The notes under the pieces were generated by a model. It worked only from the letters and a program-made list of their open reading frames with translations, was not told where the DNA came from and ran no database searches. The position numbers and the translations under genes were made by a program. A stretch of 56,227 bases of DNA from Cobetia crustatorum. GTDB taxonomy: Bacteria; Pseudomonadota; Gammaproteobacteria; Pseudomonadales; Halomonadaceae. Below, in pieces: positions 1 to 10,312 of this stretch; positions within the stretch are counted from its first letter, which is position 1, and the number at the start of each line of letters is the position of its first letter. Where the stretch lies: positions 1-56,227 of the forward strand of contig NZ_JEMF01000005.1 in NCBI RefSeq assembly GCF_000591415.1. Direction: 5' to 3'.

Positions 1-1
1 C

Positions 2-421
2 CTGCCACTCGCACTAGGCAATGCCCGCAGCTACGGCATGGATGAGTCGCTGGCGAGCTTCGCCCTGCCCTTTGGTACCGCGCTCAAGCGTGACGGCGCC
101 GCCGTACTGCAGGGCTTCAATGCGTTATTCGTGGCTCAGCTCTTTGGCATCGATGTCACCACCTCGTTGGTGATCACCGTCTTCACTACCGGACTATTGG
201 TCAGTTTCTCCACCGCAGGGGTGCCAGGTGCCGGACTCGTCGCAATGACGACTGTGTTGGGCGCAGCCGGCTTGCCGCTGGAAGGCGTCGCTGTCGTTGC
301 CGGTGTGGACCGCTTCACCGATGGATTACGCACGGCGCTCAACGTGATGGGCAACTGCGCCAATGCCGCGCTACTGGAACGCTTTGATTCACGCGCCCGC
401 AAGCAGACAAGCCCTGAGTAA
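2..421 (+). CDS. Dicarboxylate/amino-acid:cation symporter, C-terminal part (5' truncated by window)
   Basis: The open frame runs in from the left edge and encodes the last 139 residues of a sodium:dicarboxylate symporter family (DctA/GltP type) membrane protein, which imports C4-dicarboxylates or acidic amino acids with Na+ or H+. Family landmarks are visible: the ALPFGTA segment where the family has LPLGATxNMDG, the STAGVPGAG re-entrant loop, GLPLEGVAVVAGVDRF, and the final NVMGN where the family usually has NVxGD. The canonical NMDGTA is KRDGAA here and the late NVTGDA is NVMGNCANA, so ligand and cation preference may differ from DctA. Substrate cannot be assigned. It converges on the sulfurtransferase gene across a shared terminator. 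Confidence 0.85.
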   Translation: MPLALGNARSYGMDESLASFALPFGTALKRDGAAVLQGFNALFVAQLFGIDVTTSLVITVFTTGLLVSFSTAGVPGAGLVAMTTVLGAAGLPLEGVAVVAGVDRFTDGLRTALNVMGNCANAALLERFDSRARKQTSPE

Positions 422-448
422 GCCTTGTAATTCAGCTGTGCAGCCAAA

Positions 449-488
449 CAAGAACGCCCGTCAGAAAAGACTCTGGCGGGCGTTCTTG
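449..488. terminator. Bidirectional rho-independent terminator
   Basis: A near-perfect inverted repeat (arm AAGAACGCCCG, complementary arm CGGGCGTTCTT, further pairing TCAGA/TCTGG) lies between two convergent genes. A-rich and T-rich ends on the two sides suit termination in both directions. Confidence 0.8.
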
Positions 489-505
489 TGTTCGTGTTTT
501 CGACC

Positions 506-1432
506 TTACTCGCCGGTAGCGACAGGTCGCTTGGGGTCACTGATCCAGTCACTCCATGACCCTGCGTAAAGCCGCGGCAGGGGTAGGCCGGCAATCGCAA
601 AGGCGAGGATGTTCTGACAGGCACTGATGCCAGAACCGCAGTAGGCAACGACGTCACTCTCATCGGGCAGCGTCTTGCGCAGCTCACGTACCAGGCTCAT
701 ACGATCCTTGAAGCGGCCGTTGGCCTCGAGGTTGCTGGTGGTCGGACGGCACAGTGCCCCGGGAATATGACCCGCCACCCGATCAACCGGCTCTTGCTCG
801 CCACGAAAACGCGCTTCACCGCGGGCATCCAGCAGCACCGCCTGACCGGCCGCCACCTCTTCGGCAGTGACCAGCAGGCTGTCATCAAAGTTCGGCTGCC
901 AGTCACTGGTATCAAGTGACACCGGCGCTGACGGTGCAGGCTTGAGTTCACCACCCACAGCCTGCCAAGCCTGAATTCCACCGTCGAGCACACGCACATC
1001 CGGATGACCGGCCCAGGCCAGCATCCACCACAGCCGCGCAGCAGCCATCTGACCACCCATGTCGTCATAGACCACCACCTGATGCTCAGGCGTGATACCC
1101 AGGCGACGGAACAGTCCAGCGACAACGTCGTGGGATGGCAACGGGTGTCGACCTCCGACACCATCTTCACGCACAGAGGCCGAGAGATCGCGGTCCATAT
1201 CGACATGCACGGCACCAGGCAGATGCCCTTGACGCCACATCCGCTCACCAGCGTCACCATCATCGAGACGCGCACGGCAATCCAGTACCACGGGAGACGT
1301 CAGACCGGCCATCGCCAACTGGGTCACCAGCTGCCCCGCATCAAGCAACGGTGCCTGACGCTGGCCTGGCGTCAGTAGCGAAGTGGCAGACGAGGCCGCC
1401 GCGAGGGCAGCAGGATCAGGATAATGCGCCAT
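506..1432 (-). CDS. sseA: Rhodanese-type sulfurtransferase (3-mercaptopyruvate sulfurtransferase-like)
   Basis: A 308-residue tandem-rhodanese protein. The N-terminal inactive domain includes LDCRARL and VVYDDMGG. The C-terminal domain carries the catalytic loop CGSGISAC, with cysteine followed by GSG as in 3-mercaptopyruvate sulfurtransferases (E. coli SseA has CGSGVTA) rather than the CRKGVT-type loop of classical thiosulfate rhodaneses. It moves sulfur from 3-mercaptopyruvate or thiosulfate to a thiophilic acceptor in the cytoplasm. The length matches the family (about 280-310). The start is supported by AAGGAG six bases upstream. It stands alone, separated from the helicase gene by 92 bases. 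Exact donor specificity is inferred. Confidence 0.85.
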   Translation of the reverse strand: MAHYPDPAALAAASSATSLLTPGQRQAPLLDAGQLVTQLAMAGLTSPVVLDCRARLDDGDAGERMWRQGHLPGAVHVDMDRDLSASVREDGVGGRHPLPSHDVVAGLFRRLGITPEHQVVVYDDMGGQMAAARLWWMLAWAGHPDVRVLDGGIQAWQAVGGELKPAPSAPVSLDTSDWQPNFDDSLLVTAEEVAAGQAVLLDARGEARFRGEQEPVDRVAGHIPGALCRPTTSNLEANGRFKDRMSLVRELRKTLPDESDVVAYCGSGISACQNILAFAIAGLPLPRLYAGSWSDWISDPKRPVATGE

Positions 1433-1524
1433 GAGAACTCCTTGTCTGACGTGATGATGATATGACGAATGAAAAGTGCCGGTTTTCCATCAAAGTATCG
1501 ATAAATACCGGCCGTCATTGACCG

Positions 1525-4080
1525 TTACAGCAGTTTCAGCGGTGCACGCGTGGCGATCAGACGGCGCTTGTTGCCATCGGCAAAGCGCACTTCAATCAAT
1601 GGGTTGGTTTCATTGCCGGAGACTTCCTCGATGACGCCTTCACCGAAGGCATCATGATGGAGGCGCTGACCAATCTCCCAACCACCCACCCGGCGCAGTA
1701 CCACAGGCTCGGCACGTGAAGAGGCCTTGCGCGAATGTGTCCCTCCTGAGCGTGGCGCACTTGCCTGAGTCTTCCGCGTTGATGTAGCTGATGCCTTGGC
1801 CGCAGGTGTCGCCTCAAGCGTGGGCGGAGTAATCTCGTGGCGCGCCAGCGGCAAACGCGCCAGATAGGCTTGCCCCAGCCCCGGCGATGCAACACGCAGT
1901 GCTGGTTCAGCGACTTGCGCAGATGCCGCTGTATCATCCTGCGTGTTCGCAGCGGTCTTTGCGCGCTGGCCAGCACTGTGAACCCAGTCACCCAATCGCG
2001 TGCAGTCATCCACACAGAGCTCGGCCAGGAAGCGGCTGGGCGGATGCGTACCGCCATCGCGCCATAGATGTAGTTGTTCACGCGCACGCGTCACGCCGAC
2101 ATAGCACAGCCGTCGCTCTTCCTCGAGGCGCTCACTACTCAGCGGGTTGTCGCGCGAATAGGCCGGAAAGTCTTCTTCGTTCATGCCCCATAGGCCAACA
2201 AAGGGCCATTCAAGCCCTTTGGCGCCATGCACCGTAGTAATCAACACACCATCGTCAGCATCCTCGACGGGATTTCTGAGTAGCATGATGAAGGCTTCTG
2301 GATCATTGGCCAATTCACCTGCCTGCTCGATCAGCACATCCAGCAGCCGTACATCTTCTTCACCTTTGTCGCGTCGCGCCGCGGCACGACGCAGAATCTT
2401 GTCGGCCTCCAGTTCATCGACCACGTGACGCAACAAGCGCGCCGGTGCCCAGTCGCGCAGACTCGGCAAGTCGCACAGCAACTGCCAGCGCTTCCTGAGC
2501 GTTCGACGCTGCAGCGGCTTGAGGCCTTCGAGTATCGGGTCTTCCTTGCTCGGCCAATGCCGACTTTCCGCCAGCTGCTGACACAGGCGCTCAAGACGTT
2601 CGCGCGCGACAAAGGCGGTGGGCTGGGTAAACAGCAACGTCAGGTGCACGGGATCTGTCAGTAGTGAGGCATCACGTGACAATTCAAGATAGCCTGCCAA
2701 CGCCTGCACCAGTGGCAAGCGAAATACGAAGCGATCACTGCGCCCGAGACGAAAGGGAATTCCCGCCTTGAGCAACTGCAGCTGTACCGGTACCGACAAT
2801 GCCCAACTGCGAACAAGCACGGCGGCTTCAGCGCCACTGCGCCCCGACATCCGCCAGGCTGTCAGCGCAGCAACCAGACTAGCAGCACCCTGCCCCTCGG
2901 CCAGACGCGTACCCGGCGTACCGGGCGCGGCAAGGCATAGCTGATCGGGGCGGCGCGCATTGGCAGCGATAGCATGATTGGCCGCCAGCGCTAGGCGATG
3001 GCCGTGACGGAAGGTATAGCTGAGCGGAAAGTCCATCGGTTCAGGAAAGCTCTCGGCAAAGCGCGTCAACATGTAATCAGGCCGTGCGCCCCTCCACTCA
3101 TAGATGCACTGATTGGCATCTCCCACCGCCATGACTTCTGCAATGGCAGAGGCGTCTGACGGTGCACCCGCAGCGACGTCCTCAGCCGAAGGCGCGCCTG
3201 CCAACAATGACAACATGCGCTGCTGTGCTTCGTTGATGTCCTGATACTCATCAATGATGACGTGCTGGAGATGCCCTTGGATCCGCGCACGTGTCTCGGG
3301 CTCTCGCTCCAGCTGACGCAGCGGCCGATACAGAAGATCGGCGTAGGTCATCTGGCGATATTGCTCGAGCAACTGCTCCAACTGCACGAAGGATTCCACG
3401 AAGTGACCAGTATGCTCCCCCAGATTCATGCGCTCGTAGAGTAGCGCCGGCTCACACATTTCTGCCTTGACCAGGTCACAGAACTGAGCAAGCGCCTCAA
3501 GACGCTCACCATCAAGTGCGGCTTCACGCTCACTGCGATCTGCATCGCCCAGCGCGCGCTGGGCCGCCTGCTTGAGCAATCGCTCCAGCGCCCAGTCCTG
3601 CTGAATCAACTCGCGCGGCTCAAGACTGCCCCAGCGTACCAACGTGGTCGTCAGGCGATGGCCGATGGAATGGAAGGTGCGAATGTCGGGCAAGCGCGTA
3701 CCGGGTGGGGCTGAATGTGCCAACTTGACAACGAAATCCTCGCGCGCCGAGCGGTTGAACATCAGCACCAGAATGCGCTGCGGCGCGATGCCTTCAGCCA
3801 ACAGACCAAGCACCCGCGCGACCATTGTCGTCGTCTTGCCAGAGCCGGCAACTGCCGCTACCCGCGCATGGCGACCACGATGCTCGACCACCGCACGTTG
3901 TTGGCTCGTCAGTCGTCGCGAGAGAGTAGCGAGCGCCGCCTCAAGCGGTGTCGGTTCACTCTCCGCGACAGCGGCGTCCGGCATGTCAGAGGTAGCGTCC
4001 GACTCCAACATTTCAGCAGTCGTGTCGTTGAGCGAGGAGACGTGCCGTTCAGATTCAAGAGGGGGAAGTGACTGAGACAT
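1525..4080 (-). CDS. UvrD/Rep-family superfamily I DNA helicase with C-terminal Tudor-like domain
   Basis: An ATP-dependent 3'-5' DNA helicase of superfamily 1A, about 851 residues. Motifs in order: Q-motif near LTSQQRAVV, Walker A AGSGKTTT, Walker B DEYQDIN, motif III GDANQCIYEWRGA, motif IV YTFRHG, motif V TTVHGAKGLEW and motif VI YVGVTRARE. The last ~50 residues (GWEIGQRLHHDAFGEGVI, ending in APLKLL) resemble the Tudor-like tail of PcrA/UvrD that binds RNA polymerase. It is longer than UvrD (~720), with an acidic, low-complexity N-terminus and an Ala/Thr-rich linker before the tail. It is not orthologous enough to call uvrD or rep. The ATG at 4080 (MSQSLPP) is preferred; an in-frame ATG at 4101 is possible and neither has a strong ribosome site. 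Confidence 0.85.
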   Translation of the reverse strand: MSQSLPPLESERHVSSLNDTTAEMLESDATSDMPDAAVAESEPTPLEAALATLSRRLTSQQRAVVEHRGRHARVAAVAGSGKTTTMVARVLGLLAEGIAPQRILVLMFNRSAREDFVVKLAHSAPPGTRLPDIRTFHSIGHRLTTTLVRWGSLEPRELIQQDWALERLLKQAAQRALGDADRSEREAALDGERLEALAQFCDLVKAEMCEPALLYERMNLGEHTGHFVESFVQLEQLLEQYRQMTYADLLYRPLRQLEREPETRARIQGHLQHVIIDEYQDINEAQQRMLSLLAGAPSAEDVAAGAPSDASAIAEVMAVGDANQCIYEWRGARPDYMLTRFAESFPEPMDFPLSYTFRHGHRLALAANHAIAANARRPDQLCLAAPGTPGTRLAEGQGAASLVAALTAWRMSGRSGAEAAVLVRSWALSVPVQLQLLKAGIPFRLGRSDRFVFRLPLVQALAGYLELSRDASLLTDPVHLTLLFTQPTAFVARERLERLCQQLAESRHWPSKEDPILEGLKPLQRRTLRKRWQLLCDLPSLRDWAPARLLRHVVDELEADKILRRAAARRDKGEEDVRLLDVLIEQAGELANDPEAFIMLLRNPVEDADDGVLITTVHGAKGLEWPFVGLWGMNEEDFPAYSRDNPLSSERLEEERRLCYVGVTRAREQLHLWRDGGTHPPSRFLAELCVDDCTRLGDWVHSAGQRAKTAANTQDDTAASAQVAEPALRVASPGLGQAYLARLPLARHEITPPTLEATPAAKASATSTRKTQASAPRSGGTHSRKASSRAEPVVLRRVGGWEIGQRLHHDAFGEGVIEEVSGNETNPLIEVRFADGNKRRLIATRAPLKLL

Positions 4081-4151
4081 GAGAACCTGTGTGGGAAACA
4101 TCGGTAACAGCGTACAGAGGACGAGTACGATTTCAGCGATCTGGCGTCACG

Positions 4152-4760
4152 TCAGCCATCGGCTTCAGCAGCAGACAGGTGCCCAAGGCACTGCCAGCGT
4201 CCACCACTCATGAAGCCTAGCGCCTGACCACCCTCGTCTAGCCCACGGATATCAGCCGTTTCCAGCAGGCGATAATAGAGATTGCGATGCAGCCTCGCCG
4301 CCAGTCCGAAGCGGACCACCACTTCGGGCAGCCACTCGCCCTCTGGCGTCTCGCTGAGTTCAAGACAGGTCTCGCCTTCAAGGCGCACGATATCGCCTTG
4401 ATCGGTCGTCAGCTGCCATACCGCTTGGTGATCACCTGAGACGACACTAGAAGGACTTGTCTCTGCAACGAGCGCGCAATCTACTGCCAAAAAGGGGCGG
4501 TCTTCGACCTGGATAGTCATCTTCTCTACCGGTGTGACCAAGCAATAGCTGCCATCGGCTTCACGCCGGAGCACCCGTGAGAGCAGATGCACCAGTCGCG
4601 CCCGCCCGATGGGAGCGCCCTCATGCAACCAGCGGCCATCGCGGCAGATGACAAGATCCATCTCACCACAATGCTCGGGATGCCACTGGTCGACTGGCGG
4701 CAGCGATTGGCTACCCTCGGCCTGCTTGCCCAGTTGCGTCAAGATGGCGGCTGGATTCAT
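4152..4760 (-). CDS. DUF1285 domain-containing protein
   Basis: A 202-residue protein of the DUF1285 family, recognised by its conserved layout: an acidic WHPEHCGEMDLVI start, RDGRWLHEGAPIGR, then LLSRVLRREADGSYCLVTPVEK and VEDRPFLAVD. The function is unknown; no catalytic motif or membrane segment is seen. A textbook ribosome site (GGGAGGTG) precedes the ATG. It lies 44 bases downstream of tatD on the same strand, so it is probably the tail of the tmk-holB-pilZ-tatD transcription unit. Family membership is fairly secure; function should be left open. Confidence 0.8.
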   Translation of the reverse strand: MNPAAILTQLGKQAEGSQSLPPVDQWHPEHCGEMDLVICRDGRWLHEGAPIGRARLVHLLSRVLRREADGSYCLVTPVEKMTIQVEDRPFLAVDCALVAETSPSSVVSGDHQAVWQLTTDQGDIVRLEGETCLELSETPEGEWLPEVVVRFGLAARLHRNLYYRLLETADIRGLDEGGQALGFMSGGRWQCLGHLSAAEADG

Positions 4761-4804
4761 GGTGCACCTCCCGTTAAAGGAAGCTTTCCCCGCACAAGGA
4801 AGCT

Positions 4805-5638
4805 TCAGTTATTGAGCATGCCACTGCTGGTCAGTGCTTCGCGCACGCCTTCTGGTGCCTCAGGTGCGGCGGTACGGAACAGCCGATAGAAGTTGGCCGT
4901 GGTCTGCATGGCCAGCTCATCGACGGTGATACCACGCTCGGCTGCGATGCATTCCGCGACCTCGACCACATTACCCGGCACGTTGGAGGTACCACGATAC
5001 GGCACTGGGGCCAGATAGGGGCTGTCAGTCTCGATCAGCAGGCGATCCAGCGGGATGGCGCGAGCCAGCTCACGGACATGCTCAGCATTGCGGAAGGTAA
5101 CGATACCGGAGATGGACACCATGAAGCCGTGACCTACCGCGACACGAGCCATATCAAGGTCTTCAGTGAAGCAGTGCAGCACACCACCGACGGCCGGATC
5201 GGTATGCTTCTGAATCAGCGCCAAGGTGTCTTCTCGTGCTTCACGCGTGTGAATGATGACCGGTAGTTCAAGCTCACGCGCAGCGATCAAGTGACGCGTG
5301 AAGCGTTCGTACTGCACCTCACGGCTGACACTCTCATAATGATAATCGAGGCCCGTCTCACCGATGGCCACCGCGCCATAGCGCTCAGCACACTTCTTGA
5401 TATCGTCGACCGTTGGTTCCGGATCTACCTGATGCAGCGGATGCACGCCGGCGGAGATCACCACGTCATCGTGCTCCTGCTCGATGGCGGAGAGTTCCGG
5501 CACATCATCCAGCGTCACTGCGATGGCGAGAAACTGGTGCACGTGACGGGCACGCGCCGCGTCCAGCACGCCGGACAGAGTGCCGCCGTGTTCTTCGAGC
5601 TTCAGGCGATCAAGGTGACAATGCGAATCGACAAACAT
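4805..5638 (-). CDS. tatD: TatD-family metal-dependent hydrolase
   Basis: A 277-residue amidohydrolase-fold enzyme of the TatD/YcfH group, associated with metal-dependent 3'-5' DNase activity. Metal ligands appear in order: HxH in DSHCHLD (residues 4-9), glutamate in GETGLDYHY, histidines in VIIHTREA and GVLHCFTED, and the final aspartate in IETDSPYLAP. The length equals the family norm. It follows pilZ on the same strand after a 196-base gap containing no other gene. This pilZ-tatD neighbourhood is typical of pseudomonads and relatives, where the paralogue next to holB is sometimes called ycfH. The true substrate in this organism is not known. Confidence 0.88.
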   Translation of the reverse strand: MFVDSHCHLDRLKLEEHGGTLSGVLDAARARHVHQFLAIAVTLDDVPELSAIEQEHDDVVISAGVHPLHQVDPEPTVDDIKKCAERYGAVAIGETGLDYHYESVSREVQYERFTRHLIAARELELPVIIHTREAREDTLALIQKHTDPAVGGVLHCFTEDLDMARVAVGHGFMVSISGIVTFRNAEHVRELARAIPLDRLLIETDSPYLAPVPYRGTSNVPGNVVEVAECIAAERGITVDELAMQTTANFYRLFRTAAPEAPEGVREALTSSGMLNN

Positions 5639-5834
5639 CCAGAACTCTCACTTGCTGATGGGCGCAACGTGAATCGCCGCGAAAAACGGAGACGACCGGC
5701 ACGGCGCTACTGCGCGGCCGGTCGACATGCATTCAGACAGGCCGAAGCCTGCTCACTTCTTACCAGCTACTTTTACCAGATACTTTCGCCATACCCTGTC
5801 GTCAGAGCTTCTCACCAAAGCTCCTCGCTAGTGA

Positions 5835-6185
5835 CTATAGCGTGTAGGTGGCGTGACCCTTGCCCAGCATACCGGCCAGATGATTCTCGATATGGTCGCG
5901 TACCTGGCGATCTTCCTCACTGAAATGAATCCCGATGCCGGGTGTGCGACGGCCACCGACACCCTGAGGTGAGATCCAGACCACACGACCAGTGACGGGA
6001 ATCCGCTCGGACTCTTCCGGCAGAGTCAGCAGCAGATAAACCTCCTGCCCCATGGTGTAGCGCTCAGTGGTCGGTACGAAGATGCCACCACGCACTAGCG
6101 TCGACATGTAGGCTGCCAGCAGGGTCTTCTGATCACGAATGGTCAGCGACAGCGCCTTCTGGCCTTGCTGTGGAGCGGTGTGCAT
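5835..6185 (-). CDS. pilZ: PilZ-domain protein (type IV pilus assembly PilZ-like)
   Basis: A 116-residue single PilZ domain: LSLTIRDQKTLLAAYMS, then GGIFVPT, MGQEVYLLLTLPEE, VVWISPQGVGG and GIGIHFS. The Arg-rich N-terminal RxxxR motif that binds cyclic di-GMP is not present, as in the founding PilZ of Pseudomonas, which does not bind the nucleotide and works through PilB and FimX in pilus biogenesis. A GGAGGTGA ribosome site sits just before the ATG. It sits between holB (202 bases upstream) and tatD, the usual position. No pilus genes are in the window, so a pilus role is inferred from family and position. Confidence 0.85.
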   Translation of the reverse strand: MHTAPQQGQKALSLTIRDQKTLLAAYMSTLVRGGIFVPTTERYTMGQEVYLLLTLPEESERIPVTGRVVWISPQGVGGRRTPGIGIHFSEEDRQVRDHIENHLAGMLGKGHATYTL

Positions 6186-6387
6186 CCTTCACCTCCGGCC
6201 GGTCACTGCCGGCGCATCCAGTCTCGATACCAAGCGCCGTGTCAACGGACCTCATGCCTCCGACGGGCACAGCGCGGATTGAATCCTTTGCTACTGCATA
6301 CTGCTGAATAGTCTAGCGCGACTGGCCACACCCGCCCTGTCGGCAGCTCAGTCGCCTTACCTGGCTTCTGACGCACGCTACGCCATA

Positions 6388-8222
<1,835 letters not shown>

Positions 8223-9227
8223 TCAGTCGCGATTGAGAATATAGCGGCGTACGGCGTTGTTGTGTTCGCGCAGCGTACGCGAGAACTGATGACGCCCTTC
8301 ACCCTTGGCAACAAAGTAATAGGTATCGCCCGGCCTGGGGTGCACAGCAGCTTCAAGCGCAGCGCGCCCCGGCATGGCGATCGGCGTTGGCGGCAAGCCG
8401 GTGATCACATAGGTGTTCCAGGGGGTCGGCTTGCGCAGATCCACACGCGACAACGAGCCATCATAGTCATCTCCCAAGCCATAGATGACCGTCGGGTCTG
8501 TCTGCAGACGCATGCCACGCTCAAGACGACGCTTGAAGACGCCAGCAATCTCGCCGCGCTCTTCGGGAGCACCAGTCTCACGTTCGATCAGCGAGGCCAG
8601 AATCAGTGCTTCGTAGGCACTTGAAATCGGCAGACCCTGATCACGATTCGCCCACACTTCTTCAAGCGTGATCGCCATGCGCTTGTGGGCGCGCTTGAAC
8701 AACGAGATATCGCTCACGCCCTTATGATAGCGATAGGTGTCCGGGAAGAAGCGACCCTCCGGCTTTTCGTCACCCGCCCCGATCGCCGTCATCAGATCAG
8801 CAGTGCTCATTTCTTGCGTGGCGTGCTCAAGCTTGGGGGCAACATTGATAGCGGTGCGCAGTTGGGCAAAGGTCCAGCCTTCCGGCACGGTCAGGGTGTA
8901 ACTGACCACCTCATCACTGGACAGCAGCGCCACCAGCTCACGGCCATTCAGGCCCGGTGTCAGGCGGAATTCACCTGCACGCAGGCCGTTGACGGCCGTC
9001 GGCTCGAGCCGTGCCCACACCTTGTACGGCCAGCTAGCCTCGATGATGCCTTCAGCTTCCAGATCACTCACGACCTTCGTGAGGCTAGCGCCACGGGGTA
9101 CCTCAAAGATCTGCTCCTTTTCGATAGCTAGCGGCGACAGTAACTGCGCCTGCCAATAGCGAAAGCCCACAACGCCAGCAGCGACTGCCACCACTACCAA
9201 CATCAACAGCACCTTGAACACACGCAT
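8223..9227 (-). CDS. mltG: Endolytic murein transglycosylase MltG
   Basis: A 334-residue YceG/MltG-family protein that cleaves nascent glycan strands at the inner membrane and is thought to set chain length. Residues 5-24 form one N-terminal membrane anchor (LLMLVVVAVAAGVVGF), followed by a LysM-like region and the catalytic domain, with the essential glutamate in ASLIERETG and the conserved YGLGDDYDG and TPWNTYVITGLPPTPI. It is between pabC and tmk, the standard arrangement in gammaproteobacteria. The ribosome site is weak. Confidence 0.93.
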   Translation of the reverse strand: MRVFKVLLMLVVVAVAAGVVGFRYWQAQLLSPLAIEKEQIFEVPRGASLTKVVSDLEAEGIIEASWPYKVWARLEPTAVNGLRAGEFRLTPGLNGRELVALLSSDEVVSYTLTVPEGWTFAQLRTAINVAPKLEHATQEMSTADLMTAIGAGDEKPEGRFFPDTYRYHKGVSDISLFKRAHKRMAITLEEVWANRDQGLPISSAYEALILASLIERETGAPEERGEIAGVFKRRLERGMRLQTDPTVIYGLGDDYDGSLSRVDLRKPTPWNTYVITGLPPTPIAMPGRAALEAAVHPRPGDTYYFVAKGEGRHQFSRTLREHNNAVRRYILNRD

Positions 9228-9309
9228 AGTCAGTTATCCATTCTTCGTATCAGAGAAGGCGATACACAGACGACACGCGACGCTGCATGCCACTGCCGTA
9301 GAGCTTCTG

Positions 9310-10140
9310 TCAGTCCGCGCGCTCACCGAGCAAACACGCGACACGCTTGTTCACTATATCCAGCGCAGGAGATTTTCCCTGCTTCCATTCATTCAGGCAT
9401 TCGCCTTCGCTATCCAGCAGGCGCGTGACAGGCCAGATACCTTGCACTGAGTTAAGCAACACGACCTGCTCAGCGGCGAGCAGTGCTTCAATACCCAATC
9501 GAACTTTTTCAATGGGCTGCTCAGCGCTCAACGCTGTCAATAACGTGCCCTCGACCCCTGCTCGATCAAGCCATGGCGTATACCAGCGCCCGTCACGATA
9601 CCAGAGCAGGTTCATGCTGGTCGCTTCGACAAGCTCACCACGCACATTGAGCAATAGCCCCTCGCTGATGGCAGCATCTGTCCACTCGCGGCGCGCCAGG
9701 ACGTTCTCCAGCCGGTTGAGATGCTTGAGACCGGCCAGTGCTGGCTGCTCAGCGACGCGTAACTCACACACGCGTGCCGTGATGCCGCGCCGTGCCTGAT
9801 GATCGACGGCGAAAGGCATCGCGCGAGCGCGCAGGCGTGGCACAGGCTGATCCGGCATCTTGTAACCACGGCCACCGGAACCACCGGTCACGATCAGCTT
9901 GAGCACCTCAAGCCCCCGACCACCACATACCTCAAGACACGCTATCAGAGCGGCGTCAGAGGGTACCGCCACGCCCAATCGCATACAGCCACGTGTCAGT
10001 CGCGCCATATGCTGTGACCACAATTGTGGCACGCCATCACGGACCAGAATCGTCTCGAAAACACCTTCGCCATAAGCCAACCCACGATCATCGAGAGGCA
10101 GGTCAGCCCCCAGTGTTGTCGGGCAATTCATGTCAGTCAT
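9310..10140 (-). CDS. pabC: Aminodeoxychorismate lyase
   Basis: A 276-residue fold-type IV PLP enzyme that converts 4-amino-4-deoxychorismate to p-aminobenzoate and pyruvate for folate synthesis. Features: DRGLAYGEGVFETI near the N-terminus, the PLP lysine in LKHLNRLENVLAR, and ELVEATSMNLLW. The frame is open back to 10389, but the ATG at 10140 has GGGAG upstream and begins where the family begins; the extra upstream 83 codons have no family similarity. It is downstream of fabF with a hairpin region between them. Confidence 0.9.
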   Translation of the reverse strand: MTDMNCPTTLGADLPLDDRGLAYGEGVFETILVRDGVPQLWSQHMARLTRGCMRLGVAVPSDAALIACLEVCGGRGLEVLKLIVTGGSGGRGYKMPDQPVPRLRARAMPFAVDHQARRGITARVCELRVAEQPALAGLKHLNRLENVLARREWTDAAISEGLLLNVRGELVEATSMNLLWYRDGRWYTPWLDRAGVEGTLLTALSAEQPIEKVRLGIEALLAAEQVVLLNSVQGIWPVTRLLDSEGECLNEWKQGKSPALDIVNKRVACLLGERAD

Positions 10141-10254
10141 GGCGATAACTCCCATGAGGGCGTACAGATAATGACATGCAGATGATGGCATGCCTGCGAG
10201 AGTGTACGGATGATGACGAGAGCGGCAACAGACAACTGACCGTGCGCCATAGAC

Positions 10255-10312
10255 AGACGCGCCCCCTAATGGGAGCGCGTCTGAGAGGAGATCACACGAT
10301 AGCCGTGTGATC
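10255..10312 (-). terminator. Two adjacent hairpins just after fabF
   Basis: Reading leftward from the fabF stop, the first hairpin (arms GATCACACG and CGTGTGATC, 10290-10312) abuts the stop codon. The second (arms AGACGCGC and GCGCGTCT, 10255-10282) follows. Neither has a proper run of T, so attenuation or mRNA stabilisation between fabF and pabC is as likely as full termination. Confidence 0.5.

Noticed and set aside
136-687. 183-codon minus-strand frame over the symporter and sulfurtransferase ends
   Set aside because: Crosses the bidirectional terminator and overlaps two well-supported genes.
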